Below are positions 33,836 to 45,979 of a stretch of 64,000 nucleotides of DNA, one piece after another; within the stretch, counting starts at the first letter, position 1; each line of letters begins with the position of its first letter. The notes beneath the pieces were generated by a model. It was not told the origin of the DNA and did not search any database. It saw nothing but the letters and a program-made list of their open reading frames with translations. Source of the stretch: Tetraselmis striata (taxonomy: Eukaryota > Chlorophyta > Chlorodendrophyceae > Chlorodendrales > Chlorodendraceae); assembly GCA_006384855.1 (NCBI GenBank), contig VCJN01000812.1, positions 62,001 to 126,000 on the forward strand. Direction: 5' to 3'. The translations under genes were made by a program, and so were the position numbers.

Positions 33836-36800
33836 TTGCGTCAAGCGCTCCGTGACGCCATGGCGCAGCGTGGTGGAGACCCCAGCGCCGTAGAATCTGG
33901 AACACCATCAAGACGACGACCACCTAGAAGTCAGCACTACACGCCCAATCAGATCATGGGTGACCTGAGTGCAGCGGAGGAGCGCATCTACGAGGAGCGA
34001 GAAGACGCGCGGACAATCGCCGGTGGTCTACGCAAGGAGACAACACCACGCCATGAGCGCTTCGACGGCGCTACCTCAATATGGACGGAGTGGTTCAGTT
34101 CATTCAACGCCAACGTGTTGGTGCCATACGCGCTTACCAAGGCGCCACCAAGATCAGCCCCGAGGGCTGACGGAGCTGGTTCATCGGAGGGCGAGAGCAC
34201 CGGACCGGAGTGGGTGTTCAGCCCAGCAGACTCCCTTTAGCTTCTTCAAGAGTACGTCGAGATCAACGCCGTCACCAGGCCCTTCATCGATCAATGGCAG
34301 AAGGACACTCTACGCTATCAACATCAAACTCTCCGCTTCGACCCTGCATCCGGACGCATTAGAGTGCCATCGCGCGAGGATGCGGACGCCTTTCACGAGT
34401 TCCGCTATCGACGCTACGTGGAGCTCTTTGAGACTAAGTTCAATGAGGCGCCGAAGATGCGCACTAGGTACGACGCCTACACCCGTGAGGGCTTCCGCGA
34501 GACCCCTGCCAGCTTGGCGATGACTCTTCGCGAGCTCAAGGCGCATCTACCAGACCTCACGTGGGACAAGGTCAACCAGAAAGCGTTCGACGTCATGACC
34601 TTTGTGTGGCGCTCTATTCCGGCGCTCAAGCAATCCCTCGACGTTGGCTTCCACCAGCTCAAGGACATCGCTGTTCTACGTCAGTCTCATGAGGACCGCT
34701 TGGACGAGATAGCTGCGGAGGTGGAGCGCTATGAGGACATCGTGAGGAAGGATGAGATTAGAATGGCGGAGGCCTTGACGGCTGCCCAACACTTCGCGGA
34801 ACTAACTGGAACATCGGCGCCGGCAGCTGGTGAAGGACGGCAGCACGGCACCAGCACTCAAGAACCGGTCATCACATGGACCATGGTCAACGGACGTCGT
34901 GTGCGAGCGCAGCTTGTCGTCGTGAAGGACACCCACCATATCCGCCCGTTGTGCGAGGCATGCACAAAGGCGCGTGGACGTGACATCTTTCACGGAGCCA
35001 ACTACCGAGAGTGTGCCAACAAGTTCGGGTCAACCATGTATGTCAACGACGCGGCAGGTGGCCGTGGCGGCCGTGGAGGCGGCCGAGGCGCGGGCCGAGG
35101 TGGCCGTGGTGGTCATGGCGGTGGACGCGGCGATGGAGGCGCGCCCGGAGGCGGACGAGGACCGTGCTGGAACGCTGGGTGCGACGGCGCTCACAACTTT
35201 ACTGAGTGCGACAAGCCAATCACTGACCCTACGCTCATCGCACGACTGAAGCGCAACCAGCGGGAGCGAGAGTGTCGCCTTGCCTATGGACAGCAACGCG
35301 GATGGACTATGGACGTGGAGACCGGACTGTCCAAGCTCGAGATGGACTTGGCGAGGAAAGCCGGACGCATGCTCACTGGGCAACACGACGCCCATGCTGA
35401 CGGAGCAGCGACATCATCAACAATGGCAGACCTGGAGGCCATGTTCTCTCGCATCCTGGAGAAGTCTCGAGCTGCCCATGGAGCTACGGGTGCCATGCGC
35501 TTGGCCGTGGAGGGGCCGGACCCCTTCTTGGATTGCGTTGACACCGACGATCACGGCACTTTGCTACATGGAGCGTCGTGTGTGGAGCTGCCCGTGCGTG
35601 AGCTGCGTGAAGTCTTCTTTGGAGCTCCAGGTCGTGCGCAACCTGTGGGGGCTGACCGGACGCCGGAGTCGACTGTGCCAAGACCGCGTGGACGCCCGGC
35701 AGTGCTGCCTCCAGGATCGGCGCGGAACCCTGAACTTCGCATGCGCCAACCCGGATGGGACGCCCAACGCGAGCAACTCACCAAGCAGCGGCCCCAAGGC
35801 TTTGAGCCGGCAGTCGAGCAGGAGGCTCTTGCGTCCTACGAAGGCCGCCGTGCAGGAGGAGCGATCACCTCGGACATGTTGGACATCCGCAATCAGCAGC
35901 TCCTGCAGCACCTGCGCACAACGCTACAACACGCCAAGTTCCCTGGTCTACCCGTTGCTGTGGTATCGGACATGACACCCGAGCATGCTGCAAGGTGGTT
36001 GGAGGCACGCGACACTGCACTGCGTGGAGGACTTGAAACTCGTGACCACATGGCCGTAGCATGGGAGACGGTGCTTCAGCAAGCCGTCCGACGCTTCGAG
36101 GCGACAGCGCGGCTCACCTGGGTTGACTACACGCACCTCGACTTGACGCGCGTCTTTGCCGCAGCCGTGCAGAGCGTCTATGGTCTGTCTCTCCCACGCG
36201 TCAGTGTCCCGCCACTGTCCTCGCCATCAGCGGAGCCCCAAACCAACATTCATCCAGTGGACGTGGTGCAACATGGCGTCAAGCCGCTGGAGTCTCGGCG
36301 CCAACTATCAGCGACATCTTCGGAACTTCAACAGTTGCGAGAGGTGCAGCGCAGCGCATACCCTGACTACCCGGAGTATGACCGCCACAGTGCTTTCTAC
36401 GTGGACTGCAAGTTGACCGTCATCGTCATTGGCGGCGTGCGCATCCTGATGGCCTTGTTAGACACCGGCTGTGACTACAGCGGTGTGCACCGGCGCGTGG
36501 TGGATCGCATGAAGCCGGGCGAGGCGGATGCCACGCTGCAGTCCATGTCCATGCAAGGCATTGGCGGCAAGATGGAGATGCAGCGCCTCGTGGAGCGCAT
36601 CTCCTACGTGATCAACCCGGACACTGATTGGGAGCGCAAGTTTGAGTGGCCAGCGTTCGCCATTCTTGAAGGCGATCATCTTCCAGATGTCATCTTGTGC
36701 ACATCCGTCATGGCACACCTTGGCATGGTCATCGATGTGGGGGGGCATACTGCCTCATACCGCCCAGATCCCCGCGATCTCAGCCGCCACGTGGATGTGC

Positions 36801-37640
36801 CGCTGAAGCATCACAACATGCCCAAGCTCCAAGTCCCGCGCAGGCTGCCGCACGCAACGCAGGCCGTGTTGGCATCGGGCGGCCCACCTCCCGGACTGCC
36901 GTCAGGAGTTGGGGGGGGGGGGGGGGGGGGGGGGGGGGAGGAGCCCGATGCCGCAGCCAACCTGACCTCTTCATTCTCCTTCAACAGCCGGATCGATCTG
37001 CAACCGGACAACGGGGGCACCGACGCTGCAGCACAGCCGGAGCAGCAGGACGACGACGCTGAGCTACCGGAGCTTGTAGCCGACTCAGATGGCGGGGAGG
37101 ACTTTGTGCCCTGTTGGGTAGAGGACGTGCCCGACCATGTTGCCAACGTCATTGCGTCATGCTTCACCATGCGCGCCAGACCCATGGACGCCGACTCTGA
37201 TAGCGATGAGGAGCTGCCGGACCTGGTGGAGGACTCCAGCGATGATGACGATGTCTATGAGGAGCTGCCGGACCTGATGGAGGACTCCAGCGATGATGAC
37301 GATGTCTATGTGGAGCTCACCATCATGACACAGACGGAGCCGGAGGTCGAAACAGCGCTTGATAGCGAACCACTGGCCGCGGGCGCGTGTTACGCCCTGC
37401 GCGCGGAGGGCCCCGGCGCCGACAATATGCAGGAGCAGGACTGCCCATCAGACGATGAAGAGCTGGAGGATGGCACTGCAATGCCATTGAGCGAACATGA
37501 GGACGAGATACCAGACTGGAGGGAGCTCCGGAGGCAGCGTCAAGCTGCCGGACGGCTGCACTTGAGCGGCCACACACTGGAGCGTTTGGCGCTCGTGCGC
37601 GCCGTGCCGCATTCGGCGCCGGAGCTGATCTACATCATCG
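33836..37640 (+). other. Gypsy Gag-like region, zinc knuckle, protease and acidic linker
   Basis: The Gag-like part includes FRYRRYVELFETKFNEAP and a helical stretch rich in E and R (about 34.36-34.80 kb). A Gly/Arg-rich RGG-type segment (about 35055-35160) precedes a knuckle variant, CWNAGCDGAHNFTEC (about 35164-35208). The protease motif LLDTGCDYSG lies near 36455. A run of 28 G (36911-36938) encodes Gly inside this frame. Beyond it is a very acidic linker with a perfect-looking 51-bp tandem duplication (37208-37258 and 37259-37309; EELPDL.EDSSDDDDVY). Confidence 0.8.
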
Positions 37641-38740
37641 ACCTCGACCGGACCGGAGGCAAGGAGGGACGCGCCAAGCAAGGGCTCTTCTTGTTCGCTG
37701 GCATGCTGTCGGTGCTGTTCACCAACCTCGTCGACGGGTACCACTATGAGATGATACAGATCGTGGATCGTATGCTCCGGAGCGTGGCTCATCGGCAGCG
37801 CCTGCTGCGACAGCTTGAGTGGATGCATCAGCGGTGGCCCGTGCAACTTCCTCGCAATGCGTTCGAGGAGTGCTTCTCTCTTAGCGACGAGTTGGAGCAT
37901 GACGTGGAGCACATCACAGCACCAGCCATCCTGAGGCACCTGCCGGAGCTGGACGAGCTACGCGCTGAGCCGCCCTGTCAGGACGTGTCATCAATGGGCA
38001 CTCAGCATGGACTACGTGGTGCGCGTACTGGAGTGATAGTCCCGTTGGCAGAGGCGATGAGCGAGCTCAACTGCATGTTGGCCAAGGCACGAGGCGTCAA
38101 GGAGTACTGGGCTGCTCCCGCGCAGTATGGATATGTTATCGAGAACGTGATACCGGCTGCGCCGAGCCGGCGCAGCCCTGAGGTGCAGGAGTTCATCGAC
38201 TTCATGGCCCGTGTCTTTGGCGAGCCCAACGCGCATCATGCCCACAAATGCGGAGACGCCTCTCTTCGCTCTGCTTTGTGGTGGACCAACACCTTCACTC
38301 AGCACTACTACCAGGCTGTGCAACACGAGTTTGAGCGGCCGCCGCGCGAGACCTACGCGCAGATTGTGGAGCGTTGCAGCGGTGGGCTGCTTCGCGCTCA
38401 AGTGGCAACGCCCACACGCCCAGGCACAATGCTGGGGGGGCTCAACGTTGCCGGTCGGCGCATGATTTATGCGCCCAAGTCAGTCAGCACGCCCAACACG
38501 CGGACGCAGCGCCTCCGACCTGGGGGGGCGCCCGGCTCAGGAATGGTGGAGGTTGTCGGCATTGACCCGCCGCAATACTGTCCGTCATCAGCCGTCATGC
38601 GTGAGGCGTGCCTTCTCGACAGAGACTACGCTGGCTTCTACACCCGGCAGGAGCTAGGCTTTTCTGAGGAGGAGATGGTGATTGCCATCGGAAATGTTTG
38701 TGCGCCGACATCGGTGTCGGTCATGAAACGGTGTGCTGTC
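37640..38740 (+). other. Cytosine-5 methyltransferase-like domain in the Gypsy polyprotein
   Basis: After the acidic linker the frame shows C5-methyltransferase landmarks in order: GLFLFAGMLSVLF (motif I-like, about 37680), EPPCQDVSSMGTQHGLRGAR (motif IV with Pro-Cys, about 37967), VIENVIP (motif VI, about 38135), LRSALWWTN (motif VIII-like, about 38265), and VIAIGNVCAP (motif X-like, about 38680). The segment after PPCQ resembles the DNMT3 pattern (PPCNDLS...GLYEGTGR). A Lys/Arg-rich tail follows. It is more divergent than the Copia domain and sits after, not before, the protease, so independent capture is likely. Activity unknown. Confidence 0.7.
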
Positions 38741-39281
38741 GCCTATGCGCATGAGCGCAGACATCAACATATGCTGCAAGCTGTTTGTGCAGCAACGATT
38801 GAGGAGGACGCCCCTGCCGGCGCAGCAGTTGAAGATCATTCGGTCAAGTCGCAAGAGCTGCGCGCCGCACAGCACGAGCTCCGCCGCTCAACTGCTGCCG
38901 CCGTGGAGGCAGAGATGGAGCATGCCATCAACATGGCTACCCTCAAGCAAGGCACTAGGGTGAAACCTCCTGATAACCCACGCACAGCAGCGCGAGTGAC
39001 CAAGGCGGGGCGCCGTTGGCTGGAGGAGCAGCGCCAAGCGACTCGAGCGACGGAGCGGGAGGTCGCCAAGGCTCGGCGCCGAGTGTTGGCAGCTGACCAC
39101 ACAGCCCAAGTTGTTGCCGGCGATCACAAGGCTGCCAAACCAAGACCCCGTCGTGGTAGAGCTGCTACCGGACGCAAGACTGTCAGCGCGGCGTTGACAC
39201 TTCTGATGTGGCTAGCCCTTTTGGGCCCCGCGTGCTTCGTCGCCGCTGGCGTGCGTCGGTTCGCGTGCTGGCGCTGGACTG

Positions 39282-42200
39282 ATGGCAGATGTCTTTGGTG
39301 GAGCGCAAGAGCGTCCTGCGTGGGCCACATCACATGTGGACGGTGTTGATGACAAAGCTGCAGCGGGCGGATGGAGTCGACGTAGCCAGGCAGCTCTCGT
39401 GAAGTGCTATGCCGCATACGCCAACGAGAAGGATCTCGGTAAGGAATCACCAACGGTGAAGGTAGCGAGCAAGCTCATCAACCCCAAGGACTCCAAGCAG
39501 CCTCATCACTGGGCGATATCGGCAGATTGGAAGGACAAGGAGGGCTTCGCAGCACTTATGGACTCAGACCCGGAGTGGTACGCGTGGGGTCTGGACGACT
39601 TGCGTGCCGTTGACGCCGAGCCCTATGACTTCCAACTGGTCGACTACAACCCAGTCTTCAAGCGCCAGTATCACCTTGCCCATCGAGAGCAAGAGTGGGC
39701 TAACGATTGGGTCAAGAAGTTGGAGAAGGCAGGCATCGTGGGCGAGATCGAGAGCCCTTATGCTGCACCAGTCATCGTGGCGCCGAAGAAGGACGAGCAT
39801 GGCGCATGGACCGATCTTCGCTATGCGGTGGACTATCGTGGGCTCAACGAGCGTACCATCCGCGATCAATACCCGTGCTCGACAGCGGACGAGCTCATGA
39901 CGCGCATGGAGGGAGCTTCGCGATTCACCGCGACTGATTGCACGAAGTCGTTTCATCAGCGCCGAGTGTGAGACAAGCCGTCCGGACCCGATGAATCGTC
40001 AGCGCAGCAACGCCTCGCGTTTCATGCAGGCAATCGGCTGCTAACCTTCAAACGCATGCCCTTCGGACACAAGAACTGCGTGGCAGCATGGCAGCGCGTT
40101 GTGGATCAAGCGCTCGCTGGTTTGGACTTCGCAGTCGCCTTCGCGGACGATGTACTTATTTTCAGTCATGACGATGAGCAAGAGCTCATGCGCCGTGTGC
40201 GCATTGTGTTTGATCGACTCAAGGCCCGGGGAGTGCAGGTCTCTCCACCCAAGACACGTCTCGGACTGTCACGAGTGACCTTTCTTGGTCATATTGTCAG
40301 CGGCGCAGGCGTGGAGCCTATGGCTGACAAGGTGGAGGCCATCAACTCTCTTCCGGCGCCGAAGAATGTCAGTGATGTGCGCCATTTCCTCGGGATGGCC
40401 ACCTACTACTGCCGTTTCTTGGAGAGCTTCTCGCTTGTGAAGGCACCTTTGACAGCGTTGACCAAGAAGGATGCGCCGTGGAAATGGGGCGCAGCCGAGC
40501 AGCAATCCTTCGACGCCATCAAAGCCATGCTGGTTTCGGCGCCGGTGCTGCGCCATCCTGATTGGCGTCGCCCGTTTGTGCTGCACACCGATTGGTCCCG
40601 AGCTGGAGTAGGAGCGTGCCTTTCGCAGGTGGACGACAATGGCGTGGAGTATGCCGTGTCTTTTGCGTCGCGCATGAACACCCTTGTGGAGGCAGACCTG
40701 TCTAGCTACGAGGGAGAGGTCGGCGCAGTCGTGTGGGCTGTTCAACGCTTCCGCTACTACCTGTATGGCAACCACTTCCAGCTCATCACTGACTGCAAGG
40801 CCATGGAGTGGCTGCGGACGACAGCAAGGCTGCGAGGCAAGCTTGCTAGGTGGAGCCTCATCCTTGCGGAGTACGACTTCAGTATCAAGCACCGTCCGGG
40901 CAAGGACAACACCGTGCCGGACTTGCTCAGTCGGCGTCCAATGCCAGCGGAGCCAGTAAGGGCCACCTCGGAAGCCGCCGGCACCGCCACTGCAATCGCC
41001 ACTCAGAGGAGGTCGCCAGCCGCGATGGCGGATGCGTCGGCTATGTTTGGTGGCTGCTCACCCAGCAAGTGCCTTGGAAGGACGCCCGCGCTACCCTCGG
41101 CACACGCAGCGTTTGCAACACATTGTATCGCAATGGCCTTCACGGCAGGTGTCTACGCGAGCCAGGAGCTTCATTGGCCTACCCGGGACGTGTGGAGCAG
41201 CCCAGTGGCTATCTCTTACCTGCGAGGTGAGACCACGCCAGCCGACGTGTCAGTGGAGGTGTGGCAGCAGCTTGTGCGCCGCTGCGCCAAGTACAGCTGG
41301 CACAACGACAAGGTGTGGCAGCACACTGGAGACACTGCCCGTGAGGTGCCCAAGCCTGAAGAGCGACCGGACGCGATTCGCCGAGTGCACGCCAGCATCG
41401 GCCACCTTGGCCGGGACCGCACTTACCAAGTGTTGGCCCGCCACTTTGTATGGCCGGGCATGCACAAAGACGTCGGCGCCATGGTCAAGCAGTGCCGCGC
41501 CTGCGATCGCGTCAAAGCGTCGTTCAACCAGAAGCACGATCGTCTCAAGCCCATACCACTGTTTGGGCTCTTCTATCGCTTCAGTGTGGACTCAGCCGGA
41601 CCGCTGCCGACGGGCCACAAGTACGTGATCGTCATCGTGGAGCACTTCAGCAAGTGGATCGAGCTGGTGCCTGTCCGCGACCTCGAGGCGTCTACGACTG
41701 CCAAACCGTTCCATGAGCGCGTGTTGGCCCGTTATGGAGCACCAGTGGAGGTCGTCACAGACAATGGCACTGAATACCAAGGCGCGTTCCGCGAGCAGTT
41801 GGAGCGCCATGGCATTCAGCCCGTGGACATTCCGCCAGGGCATCCCCAAGCCAATCGCATGGCCGAGCGCATCGTTCAAGTCTTGAAGGTGGCACTTCGG
41901 AAAGTTGTGCCAACCCTCGGCACTGCCTCTTGGCACTCGTGGATGCCAGTGATCGAGTTTGGCTATCGTGTCAGCAAGCAAGCAACAACCGGCTACAGCC
42001 CGTACTTTCTTCTGTTTGGCCGTGATCATGTGGCACCGGACCGGGTTCGCGCGTTACTCGAGGAGCCGGTCGACATGGACAACGACATTGCAGTCATCAA
42101 CCTAATCACACAGCGGGCTGATATGCTGAGGGCTGCCATGCCTAAGGCATTCGAGAGGGCGCTGCAGGCTCAACAGCGCGATGTGGTGCGCTACCGCCAG

Positions 42201-42605
42201 GTTCGGCGCGGCGATGTGCAGCCTCGGCGCCACCGCTTCGAGATCGGCAGCTACGTCTACGTGGCGCAGCCCCCGCTCAACACCCTGGACGTCCGTACCG
42301 CCCGCACCATCCTGCGTGTTGTGGAGATCTTGGAGTCCGGATGGCTGCGTTTGTCCGGATCCGACGGCAACGAGATTCAAGTGCACATGGACAACTGCGC
42401 GCCGTGCCACTTGTCCAACCTTGTGCCGGCGCGGTACGGCCGCGGCATGCCAGCATGCAAAGGTTGTGGCAGCGACAGCATTGCAGCCCCACGACTCATC
42501 TGTGACAAGTGCCAAGCCATGTGGCATGTGGCGTGCGCCAAGGCAGAGTTACATCCTGGCGAGGAGTGGCTATGCCCGGATTGCGCGCCGCCACTACGCC
42601 GCTGA
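39282..42605 (+). other. Gypsy pol: RT, RNase H, integrase, C-terminal PHD finger
   Basis: RT carries PYAAPVIVAPKKDE, LRYAVDYRGLNERT and FADDVLIFSHD (near 40145). RNase H begins FVLHTDWSRAGVGA (about 40575) with the TDCKAMEWLR region. The integrase has an HHCC zinc region (HASIGHLGRDRTY...CRACDRVK), then the catalytic-core landmarks FSVDSAGPLP, VVTDNGTEYQG and HPQANRMAERI (about 41580-41880). Beyond the SH3-like end a PHD finger follows, CKGCGSDSIAAPRLICDKC then MWHVACAK and WLCPDC (about 42457-42590), a Cys4-His-Cys3 layout. PHD fingers read histone H3 tails, and here one takes the place where chromoviruses have a chromodomain. The region is broken. Confidence 0.88.
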
Positions 42606-42737
42606 CGCTGCAGCATAATATGCTGCCATCCTACGAGCCATCTTCAAACCATCAGTCATCATCATTTTTTCTTCATGTCGTCAGCCGCGCACTTCCGTCT
42701 TGGACTCAACACCTGTGGAGTTGAGTGGGGGGGAGTA

Positions 42738-42886
42738 TGCAGTGCGGCGTCGACAGTTTACCATCACCATCCCATTTCTCTTTTTCCTGCGACAACGATA
42801 TATATACGATACACTCTCGCAGTGTGTCATCCTCGGATCCTCCGCGCTTTTGATAGTGCGCGGCTATCAAAAGCTACCTCCTTACA
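42738..42886 (+). repeat. Gypsy right terminal repeat
   Basis: About 149 bp from TGCAGTGCGG (just after a purine-rich tract) to TTACA. The last 92 bp match the left end with two differences; the first part has no counterpart in the left copy. Confidence 0.65.
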
Positions 42887-43699
42887 CTCTGCCGGTACAC
42901 TTCGTCCGAGCGAGCGTACGGCCGTACGCATCACGATCGTGCGTGGCGCGATGGTACGAGGAGCAGTGGAGAGAGCGAGCGCTTCACAAAAGTAGTCGCT
43001 ACAAGAGGACCATCGCGGGCATGCTCATGCAACCATTATTGCGACAGCTCCGGGAGACAGTCATATGTCCGCTCAAGCGTCCTACACGGTCGTGTGCGAA
43101 GAAGAGGATCATCATGAGTCCATCATGAAGATGCACCCGGATGACCAAGAGCATGCATGTGGTGCGCTCAATACAGCACTTCGTCACTGAGGTGGCCGTC
43201 ACCGAGCCGGAAGGTACACATAGTCCGTTCAAGCGCCATGGGATGCTTGTTGTGTGAAACGAGTCGTGTTGGAGTCGTGTTGGAGTCGTGTTCTGGCCAT
43301 GTATCTAACGCTGCCCTTCCACCGAATCGCACTCAAGAGAATATGGACAACGCTCGGCTCATCTCATTATCCTTGCGTTCTCGTCGCCCGAGCCCTCCGG
43401 AGCCCAGCCGTCTCCAAGTGCCGGCAGTGTTTCCGGTGGTTCCATTATCGGGCGTGCAAGTCTTACTCTCATCGGAAATGCGAGTGTGGCATATATTTTC
43501 TCGGCCGGAATCCCCACCCATGCGGCGCCCGCGGGTGAGTGCCCTCCTCTTCTCGAAATTAGCAGGTGCACTCAATTCATACACAGAAATGTGATATAAT
43601 ATGAGAAACGATAATGCGTTGACACGGTTTATCGTGTCTCCCGCGCAGAGACCCCCCCTGGAAACAACGAGCGACCGCCCGCATTGCGTTCCCATGGAA

Positions 43700-43734
<35 letters not shown>

Positions 43735-44042
43735 CGGCGACGAGTTTGCATTGAGGGAGGGCACGTTGAATAAGTTATATGCTGCCGTGAAGGCAACGTT
43801 GGGAGACAACATCCGCATGGCGGAGCCGCCAACCTTGAAGTGTCCCGTGAATTCTACCCCAAAAGATTGCGACATGCTCGCCACATGGATCGGCGTGATG
43901 CTGCTGCGCTCGGACCCCACGCGATCTTGCGTGGATCCTCGCACTTGGCAAGAAGCAATTTTGAGAATTGATGGTGGCAGGAAATTCACGCGCATCGCCG
44001 TGCGTGCGGGTGTAGCGATCCGGAAATGCCGCTACTCCCGAG

Positions 44043-44075
<33 letters not shown>

Positions 44076-44200
44076 CCCCCTTCCCCGCGCTATCCGAGGT
44101 TTGTAATGGACTTGCCTACTGCTGAAGGGCATGCGAGTTGTTGCTGTTTAATCGCGTGTTGGATTATTGACGATACTACGGATGAAATTGTCCTATTTAT
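42887..44200. other. Region right of Gypsy: old repeats and one doubtful coding fragment
   Basis: The first 100 bp continue the repeat family seen left of Gypsy (TACGCATCACGATCGTGCGTGGC near 42923). A plus-strand frame between a 34-G run (43701-43734) and a 32-C run (44043-44074) reads DEFALREGTLNKLYAAV and DCDMLATWIGVMLLRSD. It looks protein-like but matches no family I know; it could be an exon or transposon relic. Nothing else is supported. Confidence 0.3.
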
Positions 44201-44900
44201 CACGACGTGGCGTTGACACGACTAACCGTGCTGCTACTGTTGGGCATAATGTCTTGGAGTGATAACAAGCAAGCGATGAACGAATCGTGGGTGATAAAAA
44301 GCTACCTCGCTTGTAACGATTCATCGATGACACTATATAGTGTGACTGAAAATGTGTGCTAGGGGCATACTGCCCGTCCAAGTTGATGATAACACGGCGG
44401 CCACATACTGGTGTGAACAATAGGGTGATGATTAAATACTACCGCACCTGCAACGATTTATCGTTGACACGATAAATCTTAAATAATACTGCCGGTACAC
44501 AATGTCCGGCATTCACGACTTGTAACGATGCAACATTGACCCGACACAGCGTGACTACTTGCCGGGTTCATTGGTGAGATACTCATAGCGATACAGCGTG
44601 ACTACTTGCCGGGTTGGTGACATACTCATTATAGCTATATGAACGATCGCGGGTGATAAAAAGCTACCTCACTTGTAACGATTGATCGTTGACACGATAC
44701 AGCGTGACTAGCACTGTGCGGTCGGGACATACAGTTCGGGGTTGATGCTAATGAGATTTACTTTACTTTATGAACGATTGTGGGTGATATAACACGACCG
44801 CACTTGTAACGATTTAAAGTTGACACGATATATCGTTACTAAACTTTCAGAGCATAATGTCCGGCGTCCCTAACTTGTAACGACGATTTCGCGTTATAAG
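44200..44900. repeat. Degenerate tandem repeats with AACGAT/ATCGTT palindromes
   Basis: At least five diverged units of about 110-180 bp share CTTGTAACGATT.ATCGTTGACACGATA, GAACGAT.G.GGGTGATAAAAAGC and CATAATGTCCGGC (near 44274, 44422, 44516, 44641 and 44770). The core AACGATNNATCGTT is a palindrome. The segment is AT-richer than its surroundings. AAAAGCTACCTC also occurs at the ends of the Gypsy terminal repeats. Confidence 0.7.
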
Positions 44901-45638
44901 TCGCGATCTCGCGTCTAGACGGACTTCATGCGTCGTCGTCATACCACCTTGCTTCCCTAGAAGAAGGCCCATGACCTTTTGAGCGCAGCGTCCCTACCAA
45001 CCCGCCCCGTGCGGGTTCCGGCGCGAGCGGGGACTGTAGGATAGGGAGCATGAATAAGCGCGGAGAGTGGCTGGTTACAAAGAAGTGACCATCCAGGCCC
45101 GACGGGCGCCGCACGCATCTACACAGGCATTGCGGTGCCTGATGCGCGCGCGCCATGGTGCTAATGCGGACTATGCATGATGACATGTGCTAAAGTACTG
45201 AGGCATACCCTAGCAGTAGTGTACCAACACGGATGTCAACATAAAGGTTTGATTACACCGGGCTATTATGTTACCGGTAGTGGCTATTGGTACCGTTGAG
45301 ACTCTAGCTACTTTGAACGTTAGGTAGCTACATGTACTTGCGGTACGCGTACCGCTTGGACTTCCCGATGTCCAGCGGCGCTAGCGACAACATGCGACAG
45401 CCCTGCTGCATGACGCACCCGCACCACGAGGGAGTCCACATTCTGCCTTTGCGCCAGCTGACCAGGTAGCGCAACCCACCCAGCCCGCGATGCTACCCTT
45501 CCAATGCGGACAGTACGCCCCGTGGGCCCACTCACACCCAAAAATGTAAGAGATTGTAAATCTTTGGCGAATTCGGTCCCACACAGGTCGCGGACTCGCG
45601 CGGATGATCTGGAACCAGTAGCGAGTATCTGTGGTACC
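44901..45638. other. Intergenic, no gene seen
   Basis: Short ORFs only, with no recognisable protein features. No clear repeat to neighbours. Confidence 0.4.
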
Positions 45639-45979
45639 CATTTCAAAGTTGGGTCTGGTTTTGCCGAAAAGGTCGCGCAGGCTATTTTACACTGTCCAGA
45701 GCCGAAATTGGTATGAAGGCAAAGTGAATAAAAGCGAGGAGGGAAAACGGAGTCAGGGAGGGCGCTGCGTGGAACGCAGCGAAAACTGGAAGATGGCAGG
45801 CTCAGCTGTTATGGCTGCTTTTATGTCTACTCGTGCTGCACCCAAAAAAGGCGCAACGACAGGTGCCTAGTTCCCGTACCACTGAGCATCACTTGTAGCT
45901 GAAAAGCGGTTAGGTCAAGGGAGGAAACCCCATAAACTAGTTTAGATCATTTCAAAGTTGAGTCTGGTTTTGCCATTCA

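Larger units (their letters stand above)
32010..42886 (+). mobile_element. Ty3/gypsy LTR element with methyltransferase-like domain and C-terminal PHD finger; broken
   Basis: A 5-bp duplication CTCTG (32005-32009 and 42887-42891) flanks the element, whose ends are TGT...ACA. Terminal repeats share about 92 bp with two differences (32027-32118, 42795-42886). A purine-rich tract (GAGTGGGGGGGAGTA) precedes TG at 42738. Parts in order: a leader of about 1.7 kb, Gag-like region, zinc knuckle, aspartic protease, acidic linker, C5-methyltransferase-like domain, then RT, RNase H, integrase and a PHD finger. RT-RH-INT order defines Ty3/gypsy. The gag-side frame and the pol frame overlap slightly in different frames, an arrangement LTR elements often bridge by frameshifting. 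It is broken with about two interruptions. Low terminal-repeat divergence suggests modest age. Confidence 0.88.

Noticed and set aside
45320-45646. 108-codon minus-strand ORF left of the recombinase element
   Set aside because: No domain character, lies outside or across the B2 repeat, and no sign of conservation.
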